A stretch of 64,000 nt of DNA. Source: Verrucomicrobiota bacterium (GTDB taxonomy: Bacteria; Verrucomicrobiota; Verrucomicrobiia; Opitutales; Opitutaceae). Each line of letters starts with the position of its first letter. The first letter of the stretch is position 1. Where the stretch lies: contig JACRKC010000115.1 of assembly GCA_016235555.1 (NCBI GenBank), positions 1 to 64,000 on the forward strand. Direction: 5' to 3'. Below are positions 17,111-25,132 of this stretch, piece after piece. Under the pieces are notes generated by a model. It was not told where the DNA came from and did no database searches. It saw only the letters and a list, made by a program, of their open reading frames with translations. The position numbers and the translations under genes were made by a program.

Positions 17111-20100
17111 CTACCGCGCCTCCTCGATCCGGATACGCGGGTCGAGCCAGAGCAGCAGCACGTCGCTCACGAGGGTGCCGATCATGCCGAGCACGCTCAG
17201 CACCATCAGCATCGAGCCCGCGAGGTAGACATCCTCGGCGATCAAGGCGTCGAGCAGCGTCGGCCCGACCATCGGCAGACTCAGCACCATCGCGACGATC
17301 GCTCCGCCCGACACCAGTTGCGGAAACAGGCTGCCGAGTCCCGAGACAAACGGGTTCAACGCCACGCGCACCGGGTATTTCAGCAGGAGCCGCCAGGGCC
17401 GCACGCCTTTCGCGCGGGCCGTGCTGACGTAGGGTTTCCTGAGCTCATCGAGCAGGTTGGCTCGCATCACGCGGATCATGCCCGCGGCCGAGCCCATCCC
17501 CAACACCACGACCGGCAGCCACAGGTGCTTCAACAGGTCCACCCACTTCCCCCACGACCAGCCCGTGACGGCCGCATACTCCGGCGAAAACAACCCGTCG
17601 ATGCTCAACCCCAGCCCGCGCTTCGCCAGATACATCAGGACAAGCGCGAGCAGAAAGGACGGCACGGACAATCCGATAAACGCCAGAAACGTCAGGACAT
17701 AGTCACCCGCCGTGTAGGGCCGCACCGCCGAGAAGATTCCCACCGGCAGCGCCAGCACCCACGTGAAGGCCAGTGTCACCAGCGACACCAGCACCGTCAG
17801 CCAGATGCGATCGCCGACCACTTCGCTCACGGGCTTCTCGTGCTCCATCGACAACCCGAGGTTGCCCTGCAACAGGCCGGTGTCGGCCGCATCGAACGTC
17901 AGGAACCACCGGAACCCCATCCAGCGCGCGTAACGGGCCGCCGGTGATTCATCCAGATGGAAATTGCGGCGCAACTCCGCCGCCAGTTCGTCCGTGCTCG
18001 CCGTGCCTTCCATTTCGAGCCGGGCCACCCGGATCGACACGAAATCACCGGGCGGGAGCTGCACCAGCGTGAATACGATCACCGAGACCACGAGCATCGC
18101 CGGTCCCATCAGCAGCAACCGCCGGCCGATCAGGGGCGACCGCCGCACCGCCAGCGCCACGCCCGCCACCACCGCGCCCCCGAGGAGCCACCGGAGGAGG
18201 GAGCCGGGCGCATCGCGCGTCGCCGTCATCCGGGGCGGCGGCGTGATGGTCACGATGGCCTCCTTCGTCTGCGCCTGCACCGCGGGCTCGTCCGGCGGAT
18301 TGGCCCAGAAATACGTCTCGATCCCGGTGTTGCCCGGCGACTGGAGGTTGGCGCCGAACAGCGCGACGCGCGGGACGTTGCGGAAGCCGTTTTTCACCAC
18401 CACCAATTGCGGCGGCGGGGTCGCGATGCTGATCGTCCACACGTGGTCGGCCGCGATGTCCTGGATTTCGCGAAACCGCGCGATGCGCGCCGACTCGTCG
18501 GGCAGCGTGTTCGCCTCCTCCAGAATCGCCATCGCCTGGCGCAGAGGATGACCGGGCGGCGGCGCGACCGCGTTGGGCCGCCGGGCCGCGGTCGCGCCGT
18601 GCAGCCCGCCGTATTGAAACCACGTGCCAAAGGCCGGCGCGTAGAAGGACTCGTAGTAGGTCGGCACGAAGTTCCGCGGCTCCACCAGCGGATAAAACTC
18701 ACTCTCGCCCGTCCAGACCGTGAAATCGTGTTCGTAGGTGAGTTTTTCCTGCTCGAAGAGTTTGCGTGCCCGGCTGCGCAGTAGTGCCCGCACGCCGACC
18801 GCCGCCCAATCCTCCACCACGAACTGCGCCGGCCCGGGGCTCGTGTAGTCCGTGAAGTGAAGCACAAAGGTCATCCTCGTTCCGTCCGGCAACGTGCGAA
18901 AACCCTCGGCATCACGGAGCGTCAGTCCGAGTTCGTCGAGCAGACGTCCGGCCCGCGCCGGGTCGTAGGCGACAAACGAACGTTGCAACCGCGCGTGATG
19001 GTAGGGCGAGTCGGCGGGCGGCGCGATCTGCGCGGGCTCGGCCTGGCCGTTGTATTCCGCATCGATGATGTCGCGGCGGTTGATCGCGAGCGACAGCGCC
19101 CGCCGGAATCGCGCCTCGTTCAGCAGCGCGTGCTTCCACCGCGTTTCCGGCCGCGCGGGATCGATGCGGCGGTTGAGGTTCGGAAAGATCGTGAACATCG
19201 ACTGCGTGCTCGGCTTCCAGTGGTAGACCTCGTAGCCGTTGCGCGCGGCGTTGCCGAGCAGGAGACTGTGGTCCTCGTAGCGGATATGGCGCTCCTGCAT
19301 CGACGGCTCACCGTGGGCGGCAGACACGGCGAGGAGGTTGTTCGACTTGATGTCGAGCACGAGGCGGTCGAGGTAGGGCAGCTGGTTGCCGCGCGGGTCG
19401 ACCGCGAAATAATAGGGATTGCGCACGAAAATCTGCGGCGTCGTCGCGTAATAGGTGTGCAGCACCCACGGCCAGAGCCGCGGATGCTCCGGGTTGAGGT
19501 AATGCTTCACCTTTTTGTAGAGGGCCACGGGGCTCGTGAGCTGGTAGGCCTCCATCGTGCGGCGGATGAAGGCGGGATCGCCGAGGGCGGGATGGTATTT
19601 CCGCAGAAAATGCGCCGGCGTGATGTGGTCGGTGTAGTCGTCGTAATTCATGCCGGTCGACGCGAGCCGCTCGAGGAACAGCGGGTTCGACTGGTCGAAC
19701 ACGAAGCGCACGCGCAATTCGTCCACCTTCTCGACCCGCCCGAAATTCGCCCCCGCGCGGAGCAGCCGCGGCGGCACGTTGAAGAACAACACCTCCTGCT
19801 CATACCAGTAGACGATGTCGTCGGCCGTCACCGGCGCACCGTCGGACCACCGCATACCGCGCCGCAGCGTGAACGTGTAGCTGCGCTGGTCCGCCGACAC
19901 CGCCCAGCTCTTCGCCACGTGCGGCACGATCGGATAACCCTGCGGCGACCACCGCACGAGATTCGCCGCCGACATGCGCCAGTAAATCGTCGTCAGATCC
20001 TGCATCGAGTTGATCAGGCGATACCACGCGCCGCCGTAGCGACCGATGCCGTCGACCCCCTCCATCACCGCCGGTTCGCTCCCGACGCGCTCCGCCACCG

Positions 20101-20401
20101 GCGGCAACCGCCCCTCCCGCACCAGTTCCGCGAGCACCGGCGCCTCGCCGCGCGGCCGCCACGGCTGCCGCCCCGCCGCCGCGTAGTCCACCTGCCGCGC
20201 GATCACCGTCGGACGGTCGAGGTCGAGCCGCTGCGCCGACTGCCGCGCCGCCTGCACCTTCGCCAGTTCTGCCTCGCCCGGCGGAGCCGCCGGGGCGTCG
20301 ATCGCCGGGCGGAACGCCGCCGCGCAGAGATAAAGCACCGCCGAAAACCCCAGCGCCGCGGCCAAAAATCCGGCGACGAGGGTGGACACGCGTTTCTTCA
20401 C
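17111..20401 (-). CDS. fused peptide-type solute-binding protein and ABC permease
   Basis: This 1096-residue fusion couples two parts of a dipeptide/oligopeptide (Dpp/Opp) importer. After an N-terminal membrane helix (about 5-28), a family-5 solute-binding domain spans about 60-690. A further helix near 735 leads to a DppB/OppB-type permease (about 765-1090) containing the EAA-like loop (YVSTARAKGVRPWRLLLKYP). Normally these are separate proteins. No second permease (DppC) or ATPase is adjacent, so the rest of the transporter must be elsewhere. The start is taken as GTG at 20401 (VKKRVSTLVAGF). The frame is open to 20491, but those codons translate a mobile element. Confidence 0.88.
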   Translation of the reverse strand: MKKRVSTLVAGFLAAALGFSAVLYLCAAAFRPAIDAPAAPPGEAELAKVQAARQSAQRLDLDRPTVIARQVDYAAAGRQPWRPRGEAPVLAELVREGRLPPVAERVGSEPAVMEGVDGIGRYGGAWYRLINSMQDLTTIYWRMSAANLVRWSPQGYPIVPHVAKSWAVSADQRSYTFTLRRGMRWSDGAPVTADDIVYWYEQEVLFFNVPPRLLRAGANFGRVEKVDELRVRFVFDQSNPLFLERLASTGMNYDDYTDHITPAHFLRKYHPALGDPAFIRRTMEAYQLTSPVALYKKVKHYLNPEHPRLWPWVLHTYYATTPQIFVRNPYYFAVDPRGNQLPYLDRLVLDIKSNNLLAVSAAHGEPSMQERHIRYEDHSLLLGNAARNGYEVYHWKPSTQSMFTIFPNLNRRIDPARPETRWKHALLNEARFRRALSLAINRRDIIDAEYNGQAEPAQIAPPADSPYHHARLQRSFVAYDPARAGRLLDELGLTLRDAEGFRTLPDGTRMTFVLHFTDYTSPGPAQFVVEDWAAVGVRALLRSRARKLFEQEKLTYEHDFTVWTGESEFYPLVEPRNFVPTYYESFYAPAFGTWFQYGGLHGATAARRPNAVAPPPGHPLRQAMAILEEANTLPDESARIARFREIQDIAADHVWTISIATPPPQLVVVKNGFRNVPRVALFGANLQSPGNTGIETYFWANPPDEPAVQAQTKEAIVTITPPPRMTATRDAPGSLLRWLLGGAVVAGVALAVRRSPLIGRRLLLMGPAMLVVSVIVFTLVQLPPGDFVSIRVARLEMEGTASTDELAAELRRNFHLDESPAARYARWMGFRWFLTFDAADTGLLQGNLGLSMEHEKPVSEVVGDRIWLTVLVSLVTLAFTWVLALPVGIFSAVRPYTAGDYVLTFLAFIGLSVPSFLLALVLMYLAKRGLGLSIDGLFSPEYAAVTGWSWGKWVDLLKHLWLPVVVLGMGSAAGMIRVMRANLLDELRKPYVSTARAKGVRPWRLLLKYPVRVALNPFVSGLGSLFPQLVSGGAIVAMVLSLPMVGPTLLDALIAEDVYLAGSMLMVLSVLGMIGTLVSDVLLLWLDPRIRIEEAR

Positions 20402-20478
20402 GGCAGGCGGGGCAAGTCGCGCAAAGGAAAACCCGCCTCGCGGAAACGCAACGCTCTTCCCGGCCAGCGCCCACTGAC

Positions 20479-20620
20479 GGGTGTAACTCAAAGTGAGGTC
20501 AGTTCTCGAAGGCCTCGGTTGTAGCGGCGGTCTATGACCGCCGGCGTTGCGCCAAGGGGATTCGTTCGGCGGTCATAGACCGCCGCTACAAATCACTGAC
20601 ATCGGTTTGAGTCACACCTC
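20479..20620. mobile_element. MITE-like element, copy B, with 9-bp target duplication
   Basis: This 142-bp element begins GGGTGTAACTCAAAGTGAGG, with an inverted end containing CGGTTTGAGTCACACC. Both inner arms contain GTAGCGGCGGTCTATGACCG. A perfect 9-bp direct repeat, CCCACTGAC, flanks it at 20470-20478 and 20621-20629. It occupies most of the promoter region between the divergent ABC fusion and isomerase genes. Confidence 0.92.
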
Positions 20621-20696
20621 CCCACTGACCGTCCGTCACGCCGGGTGCTTGCCAAGCGCCGCGCGGCGGCCGAATCTCGCCGCAGTTTCACCCAAC

Positions 20697-21599
20697 ATGT
20701 CCTCCCCGATCTCCCGTCGCACCGCTCTTCGTTCGCTCGCCAGCGCCGCCGCGCTGGCCTCCGTCACCCGTTCGCGGGCCGCCGAAGAAAAAGCCGCCGC
20801 GCCCAAGCTGGGCGGCGACTCGTTCAAACACTCCGTCTGCAAATGGTGCTACCCGAAAATCGCGCTCGAGGATCTCGCGAAAGCCGCGAAGGGCCTCGGC
20901 CTTTCTTCGATCGAACTGCTCCAGCCCGCGGATTTTCCGCTGCTCAAGAAATACGATCTCGCCTGCGCGATGGTCAGCAACCCGACCGGCAAGACGCCCC
21001 AAGGCGTGAGCGTCGGCGGCATTCCGAAGGCGTGGAACCGCGTCGAGCACCACGACACGCTGGTCGAACTCTACACGAAGCAAATCGCCGCGGTCGCGGA
21101 CGGCGGCATGAACAACCTCATCTGCTTCTCGGGCAACCGTGACAAGATGGACGATCAGCAGGGCCTCGAAAACTGCGCCGTCGGCCTGAAACGCATCATG
21201 GCCGTCGCCGAGAAAGCCAAGGTCACGATCACGATGGAGCTGCTCAACTCCAAGGTGAACCACAAGGACTACATGTGCGACCACACCGCCTGGGGCGTCG
21301 AGCTCTGCAAGCGCGTCGGCTCCGAACGCTTCAAGCTCCTCTACGACATCTACCACATGCAGATCATGGAGGGCGACGTGATCGCTACCATCAAGTCGAG
21401 CCACTCCTACATCTCGCACTACCACACCGGCGGCGTCCCCGGCCGGAAGGAAATCGACGAAACCCAGGAGCTCTACTACCCCGCCATCGCCGCCGCGATC
21501 AAGGCGACCGGCTACCGCGGCTATCTCGGCCAGGAATTCATCCCCGCCCGCGACCCGCTCACGTCACTCGGCGCCGCCGTGAAACTCTGCATGGTATGA
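20697..21599 (+). CDS. Tat-exported hydroxypyruvate isomerase-like TIM-barrel protein
   Basis: This 300-residue protein has a twin-arginine signal (ISRRTALRSLASAAALAS) predicted to export it folded. The mature part is an AP-endonuclease-2/xylose-isomerase-like TIM barrel closest in feel to hydroxypyruvate isomerase. Likely metal-site residues lie in TITMELLNSKVNH, LYDIYHMQIMEGD, ISHYHTGGVPGR and YLGQEFIP. The substrate is unproven; exported members occur widely in carbohydrate-degrading bacteria. The start is the ATG at 20697. The upstream extension to 20547 is translated mobile element and should be ignored. Confidence 0.9.
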   Translation: MSSPISRRTALRSLASAAALASVTRSRAAEEKAAAPKLGGDSFKHSVCKWCYPKIALEDLAKAAKGLGLSSIELLQPADFPLLKKYDLACAMVSNPTGKTPQGVSVGGIPKAWNRVEHHDTLVELYTKQIAAVADGGMNNLICFSGNRDKMDDQQGLENCAVGLKRIMAVAEKAKVTITMELLNSKVNHKDYMCDHTAWGVELCKRVGSERFKLLYDIYHMQIMEGDVIATIKSSHSYISHYHTGGVPGRKEIDETQELYYPAIAAAIKATGYRGYLGQEFIPARDPLTSLGAAVKLCMV

Positions 21600-21687
21600 A
21601 TCCGCGGACGAGGCGTCCCGCCTCGTCTCCAAGTCCGTTGCGTCCACCCGCCGTGCTCCGACGCCCGGCCTCAGTCCATCCTCGCCG

Positions 21688-21906
21688 CTGAAAAAAATCC
21701 TGCGCTTCGTGCTCGTGGGCAGTGGAGCGACGATGATCGTCTCCGCCACCACCGGTATCTATAGCGCGTATGCCCTGATCGAGCCGACGGACGCCAAGGA
21801 CGTCGGCATCACGCCGGGCGACTTCGTCGGGTTCTACGTCGTGCTGGCCCTCCTCGGCGGAGGCTTGGTTTTCTTCGGGCTGCGAACGAAGAAAGTGAAG
21901 AAATAA
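21688..21906 (+). CDS. small membrane protein, function unknown
   Basis: This encodes 65-72 residues with two hydrophobic helices, ILRFVLVGSGATMIVSATTG and FVGFYVVLALLGGGLVFFGL, then a basic tail (RTKKVKK). The reading frame is open before the GTG at 21709. A CTG at 21688 gives the more natural start LKKILRFVLVGS. It lies 88 bases after the isomerase gene on the same strand, so it could share its transcript. I do not recognise a family. Confidence 0.5.
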   Translation: MKKILRFVLVGSGATMIVSATTGIYSAYALIEPTDAKDVGITPGDFVGFYVVLALLGGGLVFFGLRTKKVKK

Positions 21907-21924
21907 CGCGACGCGCCACTGAAC

Positions 21925-22046
21925 GGTAGCCCGCCTCGTGAGAGGCGGGACCTCCGCCGGATGTGTGCTGCCGGCCGTAGCAGCCGACGTGAGGAGGCTG
22001 GAACACGGTGAGTCGCGTGAACCAGCCTCGCTGCTCGGCTGCTACC
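21925..22046. repeat. nested GC-rich palindrome
   Basis: Arms GGTAGC...GTAGCAGCC and GGCTGCTACC enclose several smaller hairpins, including CCCGCCTCGTGAGAGGCGGG and an inverted CAGCCTC pair. It lies between convergent genes (small membrane ORF and the response regulator) and could end both transcripts. Confidence 0.7.
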
Positions 22047-22132
22047 ACGTTTCGCGAACTACAACTGCAACGTTCCGACCCAAAAGCCACCATTCTTCCC
22101 GCCCTCACGAGCAGGGAGACGGACCGATTCGC

Positions 22133-22831
22133 TCACCCGTCGTAACGATACCCCACGCCATGCACCGTTGCGATCGCTTCGCGGTCGCCGGACGCGGCCT
22201 CGATTTTCTTCCGCAACTGCGCCACGTGCTGGTCGAGCGTGCGCGTGGTGCCGAGGTAATCGATGCCCCACACCGCGTTGAGCAGCGCGTCGCGCGTCAA
22301 CACCTCGCCCGCGTGCGCCGCGAACACTTCCGCCAGTTTCAGTTCACGCGCGGTCAGTGCGGTCGTCTTTCCCGCCACAGTCGCCGAAAATCTCCGCCGA
22401 TCGATCTCCGCGGCGCCGAAGCGGAAAGCCGGCGGAAGTTCCACCGCCTTGCCCTCGCCGCCAGCACGCGCCCGGCGCAGCAGCGCCTCCACGCGCGCGA
22501 GCAGCTCGTGCACGCCGAACGGCTTCGTCACGTAGTCGTCCGCCCCGAGTTTGAGCCCGACCACCTTGTCGATCTCCTCGCCTTTCGCCGTAAGGAAACA
22601 CACCGGCGCGCGCGCACCCCGCGCCCGCAGCTCGCGGCACACGTCGTAGCCGCTCGCCTTCGGCATCATCACATCGAGGATCACGAGGTCGAATTTCTCT
22701 TGCGGGAAAAGCTTCAGCGCCTGCGCCCCGTCGCTCGCCGCCGTGACGGCGTAGCCCTCGCTCTCCAGCGTGGCGATGAGCCCGGTGCGGATATTCGCGT
22801 CGTCCTCGGCGATGAGAATCTTGGCCTTCAT
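22133..22831 (-). CDS. OmpR/PhoB-family response regulator
   Basis: This is a 232-residue DNA-binding response regulator. The receiver domain spans 1-115 with acidic pocket Glu9/Asp10/Asp11, phospho-acceptor Asp53 (LVILDVMMPKASG), the switch threonine in FLTAKGEE and Lys in YVTKPFG. A winged-helix Trans_reg_C domain spans about 135-228, with the recognition region GTTRTLDQHVAQLRKKIE. It is encoded just downstream of its sensor kinase, with a hairpin in the gap. The start is the ATG at 22831. Target genes are unknown. Confidence 0.95.
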   Translation of the reverse strand: MKAKILIAEDDANIRTGLIATLESEGYAVTAASDGAQALKLFPQEKFDLVILDVMMPKASGYDVCRELRARGARAPVCFLTAKGEEIDKVVGLKLGADDYVTKPFGVHELLARVEALLRRARAGGEGKAVELPPAFRFGAAEIDRRRFSATVAGKTTALTARELKLAEVFAAHAGEVLTRDALLNAVWGIDYLGTTRTLDQHVAQLRKKIEAASGDREAIATVHGVGYRYDG

Positions 22832-22838
22832 GAGGTGT

Positions 22839-22899
22839 GGCACGGGTCTCCTGACCCGTGGCGTCTTATTTCTCAACACGGGTCAGGAGACCCGCGCCA
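22839..22899. repeat. GC-rich hairpin between kinase and regulator genes
   Basis: Arms GGCACGGGTCTCCTGACCCG and its inverted partner CGGGTCAGGAGACCCGCGCC flank a short AT-rich loop. It lies inside the two-component operon, just 5' of the regulator's start, where it could attenuate or stabilise the message. Confidence 0.75.
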
Positions 22900-22915
22900 C
22901 TTTCAATATTTCCAT

Positions 22916-24916
22916 TCATGGCAGTTCCAAAATGAACTCCGCGCCCCCGCCTTTACGCGACGCATAACGCAGCTCGCCGCCGAGCCCGCGCGCGAGCTGG
23001 CGCGCGATGCTGAGGCCGAGTCCCGCGCCGCTCTTCTCGGCCGTGAGCGCCTCGTCCACCCGGTGAAACTTCTCGAAAATCCGCTCCCGATGCTCCACCG
23101 GCACCCCCGGCCCGCGATCCGCCACGCGCACTTCCGCACCGCCCATCGTGCGCGGCGCCAGCGCCACCAGCACGACTCCGCCGGCTGCCTGCCCTGAGCC
23201 CGTCGAATGGGCCGCGTATTTGCACGCGTTGTCGATCAGGTTCAGCACGATTTGTCCGAGGGCATCGCGATCCGTGGTGACGTTCAACGCCGAGGCCGGC
23301 AGATCGCGGTTCAACGTGAGTCCCGCCTCCGCCACGCGCGGCGCGTGGGTGTCGAGCAGTCGCGCGAGTTCCGCCGTGAGATCGAGCGGCTCCAACGCGA
23401 ATTTCTTCTTGCCCTGCTCCAGCCGGCTGAAGTCGAGCGCGTTGTTGACGAGCCGCGCGAGCCGCTGCGTCTCCCGCCCGATGGTGCGCAGATAGTCGGC
23501 GCCCTGCGCGGCGTCGCGCACGCGACCCTGTTCCAGGAGTTCGGAGTAGAGCCGGATCGTCGTGAGCGGGGTCTTGAATTCGTGCGACACGTTGGCGACG
23601 AACGACGTCTTCTGCGCCGCCTCCGCCTCGCTCCGCCGCGCCTGCCACCACAGCAGCGAGCCGCCGGCGACAATCGCCAGCACGAGCAGGACGACGAGCA
23701 ACGTCGTCGCCCACAGAAAGCCCGGTGCCGCTTCGCCGCCACCGTCCCGCGCCACCAATTGCCCGGCGAGTTCCCACCCGGGCAGCATCGCCGCCGACAG
23801 CGGCACGCGCACGGCCGGCTCACTCGCGCGATTCCAAGTGCCGCTCTGGTGCAGAATCCGGCCCTGCTCGTCGCGCAACGCGTAGCCCTCGCCTGCCGCG
23901 AGCCCCAGCGGAAGCGTGGCGCCCAATCGGCTGGTGAGGGCCGCAAGGTTCAATTCCACGCCGCGGATCTCGCCGCCGCCCGCAGACTGCACCCAACCCG
24001 CCAGATGCAAGCGCCCGTCGACCATCGCCGGCAGCCAGCCGCGGCGCCCGGCCGACAGATCCTTGGCGGCCAGCGTCGCCGCGGCATCCGATAGCTTGGC
24101 ATTCTGGTCGGCCTTGGCGACACTCGCTAGTGGGGCGGCGGCCGCGAGCCGGCCGCGCACGGCCCCATCTTCCTGCTTCATTCGCTGGTCGGCTTCGGTT
24201 TGGCGTTCGGCGGCACTCTCCGTCGCCGCCAGCGGGCTCCCCACCGCGCGCCCTGCAGGCGCCGCGGTAGCGGGCGGACTGGCGCCAGCGGATTGAAAAT
24301 TTGCCGCGTTCGAATAAGGCGGCGCGCGCAACAACTCCTGCACGTCGCGGCGGGCGGACTGCGCCTGCGAAACGTTCTGCGACACCTCCTTTCGCAGCGC
24401 GGACTCGGCCGCCGCGCGACCTTTTAGCATCGGCTCGTCGATCGAGTTCGCGGGCACCGCCGCAACGGACCACGGCGGCACGGTTCCGAAGTGCCGCGGG
24501 AACCGGCGCAGGAAACCGCGCGCCTCTTCGTGGGCCGAGCGCGCATCGGGCCGCACGATGCGTCCGTCCGGCATCGCGCGAAACGCCGTCTGCACCAGCG
24601 GATTCTCACGCTCCCAGCGATCGAGAAACCGATCGACGCCCTCGGCCGGCTCGGCCGCAAGCGTGTCGAGCAGCCCGGTCTGCACCTCGCCCACCAGCAG
24701 CTCGATCGTCTCGACCGTGAGACGGGCGCGGTCGGCCAACGTCGCCCGCCGAGCCGCGGTGGCGGCGGCGCTCCCTTCCTCCAGCCGCGCCTGCTCCCGC
24801 CGCAGCAGCAGGATCGCCGCCGTGCCGACGGCCAGCGTCGGCAGCAACAACAGGAGCCAGTAAACCAAAATGCGGCGCGAGGCGGGCGACACGACGGGAG
24901 AGTAAGGCGCGGACAC
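22916..24916 (-). CDS. sensor histidine kinase
   Basis: This 666-residue membrane sensor kinase pairs with the adjacent OmpR-type regulator. The first membrane helix is at about 14-38, a long extracytoplasmic region covers about 40-395, and the second helix is about 400-425. HisKA carries the phosphorylated His444 in SHEFKTPL. The HATPase domain contains the N box LIDNACKYA, G1 RVADRGPGV and G2 SGAGLGLSIARQL. Immediately after the N box, residues about 569-577 (HSTGSGQA) translate a palindromic repeat fragment inserted in frame. The input domain is Ala/Gln-rich and unlike known sensors. A mobile element sits 40 bases upstream of its start. Confidence 0.93.
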   Translation of the reverse strand: MSAPYSPVVSPASRRILVYWLLLLLPTLAVGTAAILLLRREQARLEEGSAAATAARRATLADRARLTVETIELLVGEVQTGLLDTLAAEPAEGVDRFLDRWERENPLVQTAFRAMPDGRIVRPDARSAHEEARGFLRRFPRHFGTVPPWSVAAVPANSIDEPMLKGRAAAESALRKEVSQNVSQAQSARRDVQELLRAPPYSNAANFQSAGASPPATAAPAGRAVGSPLAATESAAERQTEADQRMKQEDGAVRGRLAAAAPLASVAKADQNAKLSDAAATLAAKDLSAGRRGWLPAMVDGRLHLAGWVQSAGGGEIRGVELNLAALTSRLGATLPLGLAAGEGYALRDEQGRILHQSGTWNRASEPAVRVPLSAAMLPGWELAGQLVARDGGGEAAPGFLWATTLLVVLLVLAIVAGGSLLWWQARRSEAEAAQKTSFVANVSHEFKTPLTTIRLYSELLEQGRVRDAAQGADYLRTIGRETQRLARLVNNALDFSRLEQGKKKFALEPLDLTAELARLLDTHAPRVAEAGLTLNRDLPASALNVTTDRDALGQIVLNLIDNACKYAAHSTGSGQAAGGVVLVALAPRTMGGAEVRVADRGPGVPVEHRERIFEKFHRVDEALTAEKSGAGLGLSIARQLARGLGGELRYASRKGGGAEFILELP
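23187..23211. repeat. repeat fragment embedded in the kinase ATPase domain
   Basis: On the plus strand this 25-bp stretch contains CCCTGAGCCCGTCGAATGG, a motif familiar as a dispersed intergenic repeat in many genomes. It adds about eight residues (HSTGSGQA) straight after the N box of the HATPase domain, without breaking the frame. Confidence 0.55.
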
Positions 24917-24955
24917 GCCGTTTGGAAAGCTGCGAAAAAATGGGCCGCGGGTCGG

Positions 24956-25099
24956 GGGTGTAACTCTAAGTGAGGTCAGTTTTCCAATGCCTCGGCTGTA
25001 GCGGCGGTCTATGACCGCCGGCGTTGCGCCAAGGGTATTTGTTCGGCGGTCATAGACCGCCGCTGCTAAAAATCGCTGACCTCAGTTTGGGTCACACGC
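24956..25099. mobile_element. MITE-like element, copy C, with 9-bp target duplication
   Basis: This 144-bp element begins GGGTGTAACTCTAAGTGAGG, with an inverted end containing CTCAGTTTGGGTCACAC. Two internal arms carry CGGCGGTCTATGACCGCCG. It is flanked by a perfect 9-bp repeat, GCGGGTCGG, at 24947-24955 and 25100-25108. It is inserted between the VWA gene and the histidine-kinase gene, 40 bases upstream of the kinase start. Confidence 0.92.
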
Positions 25100-25132
25100 G
25101 CGGGTCGGCCGCGGCCCGGGTCAGTGTTGCGA

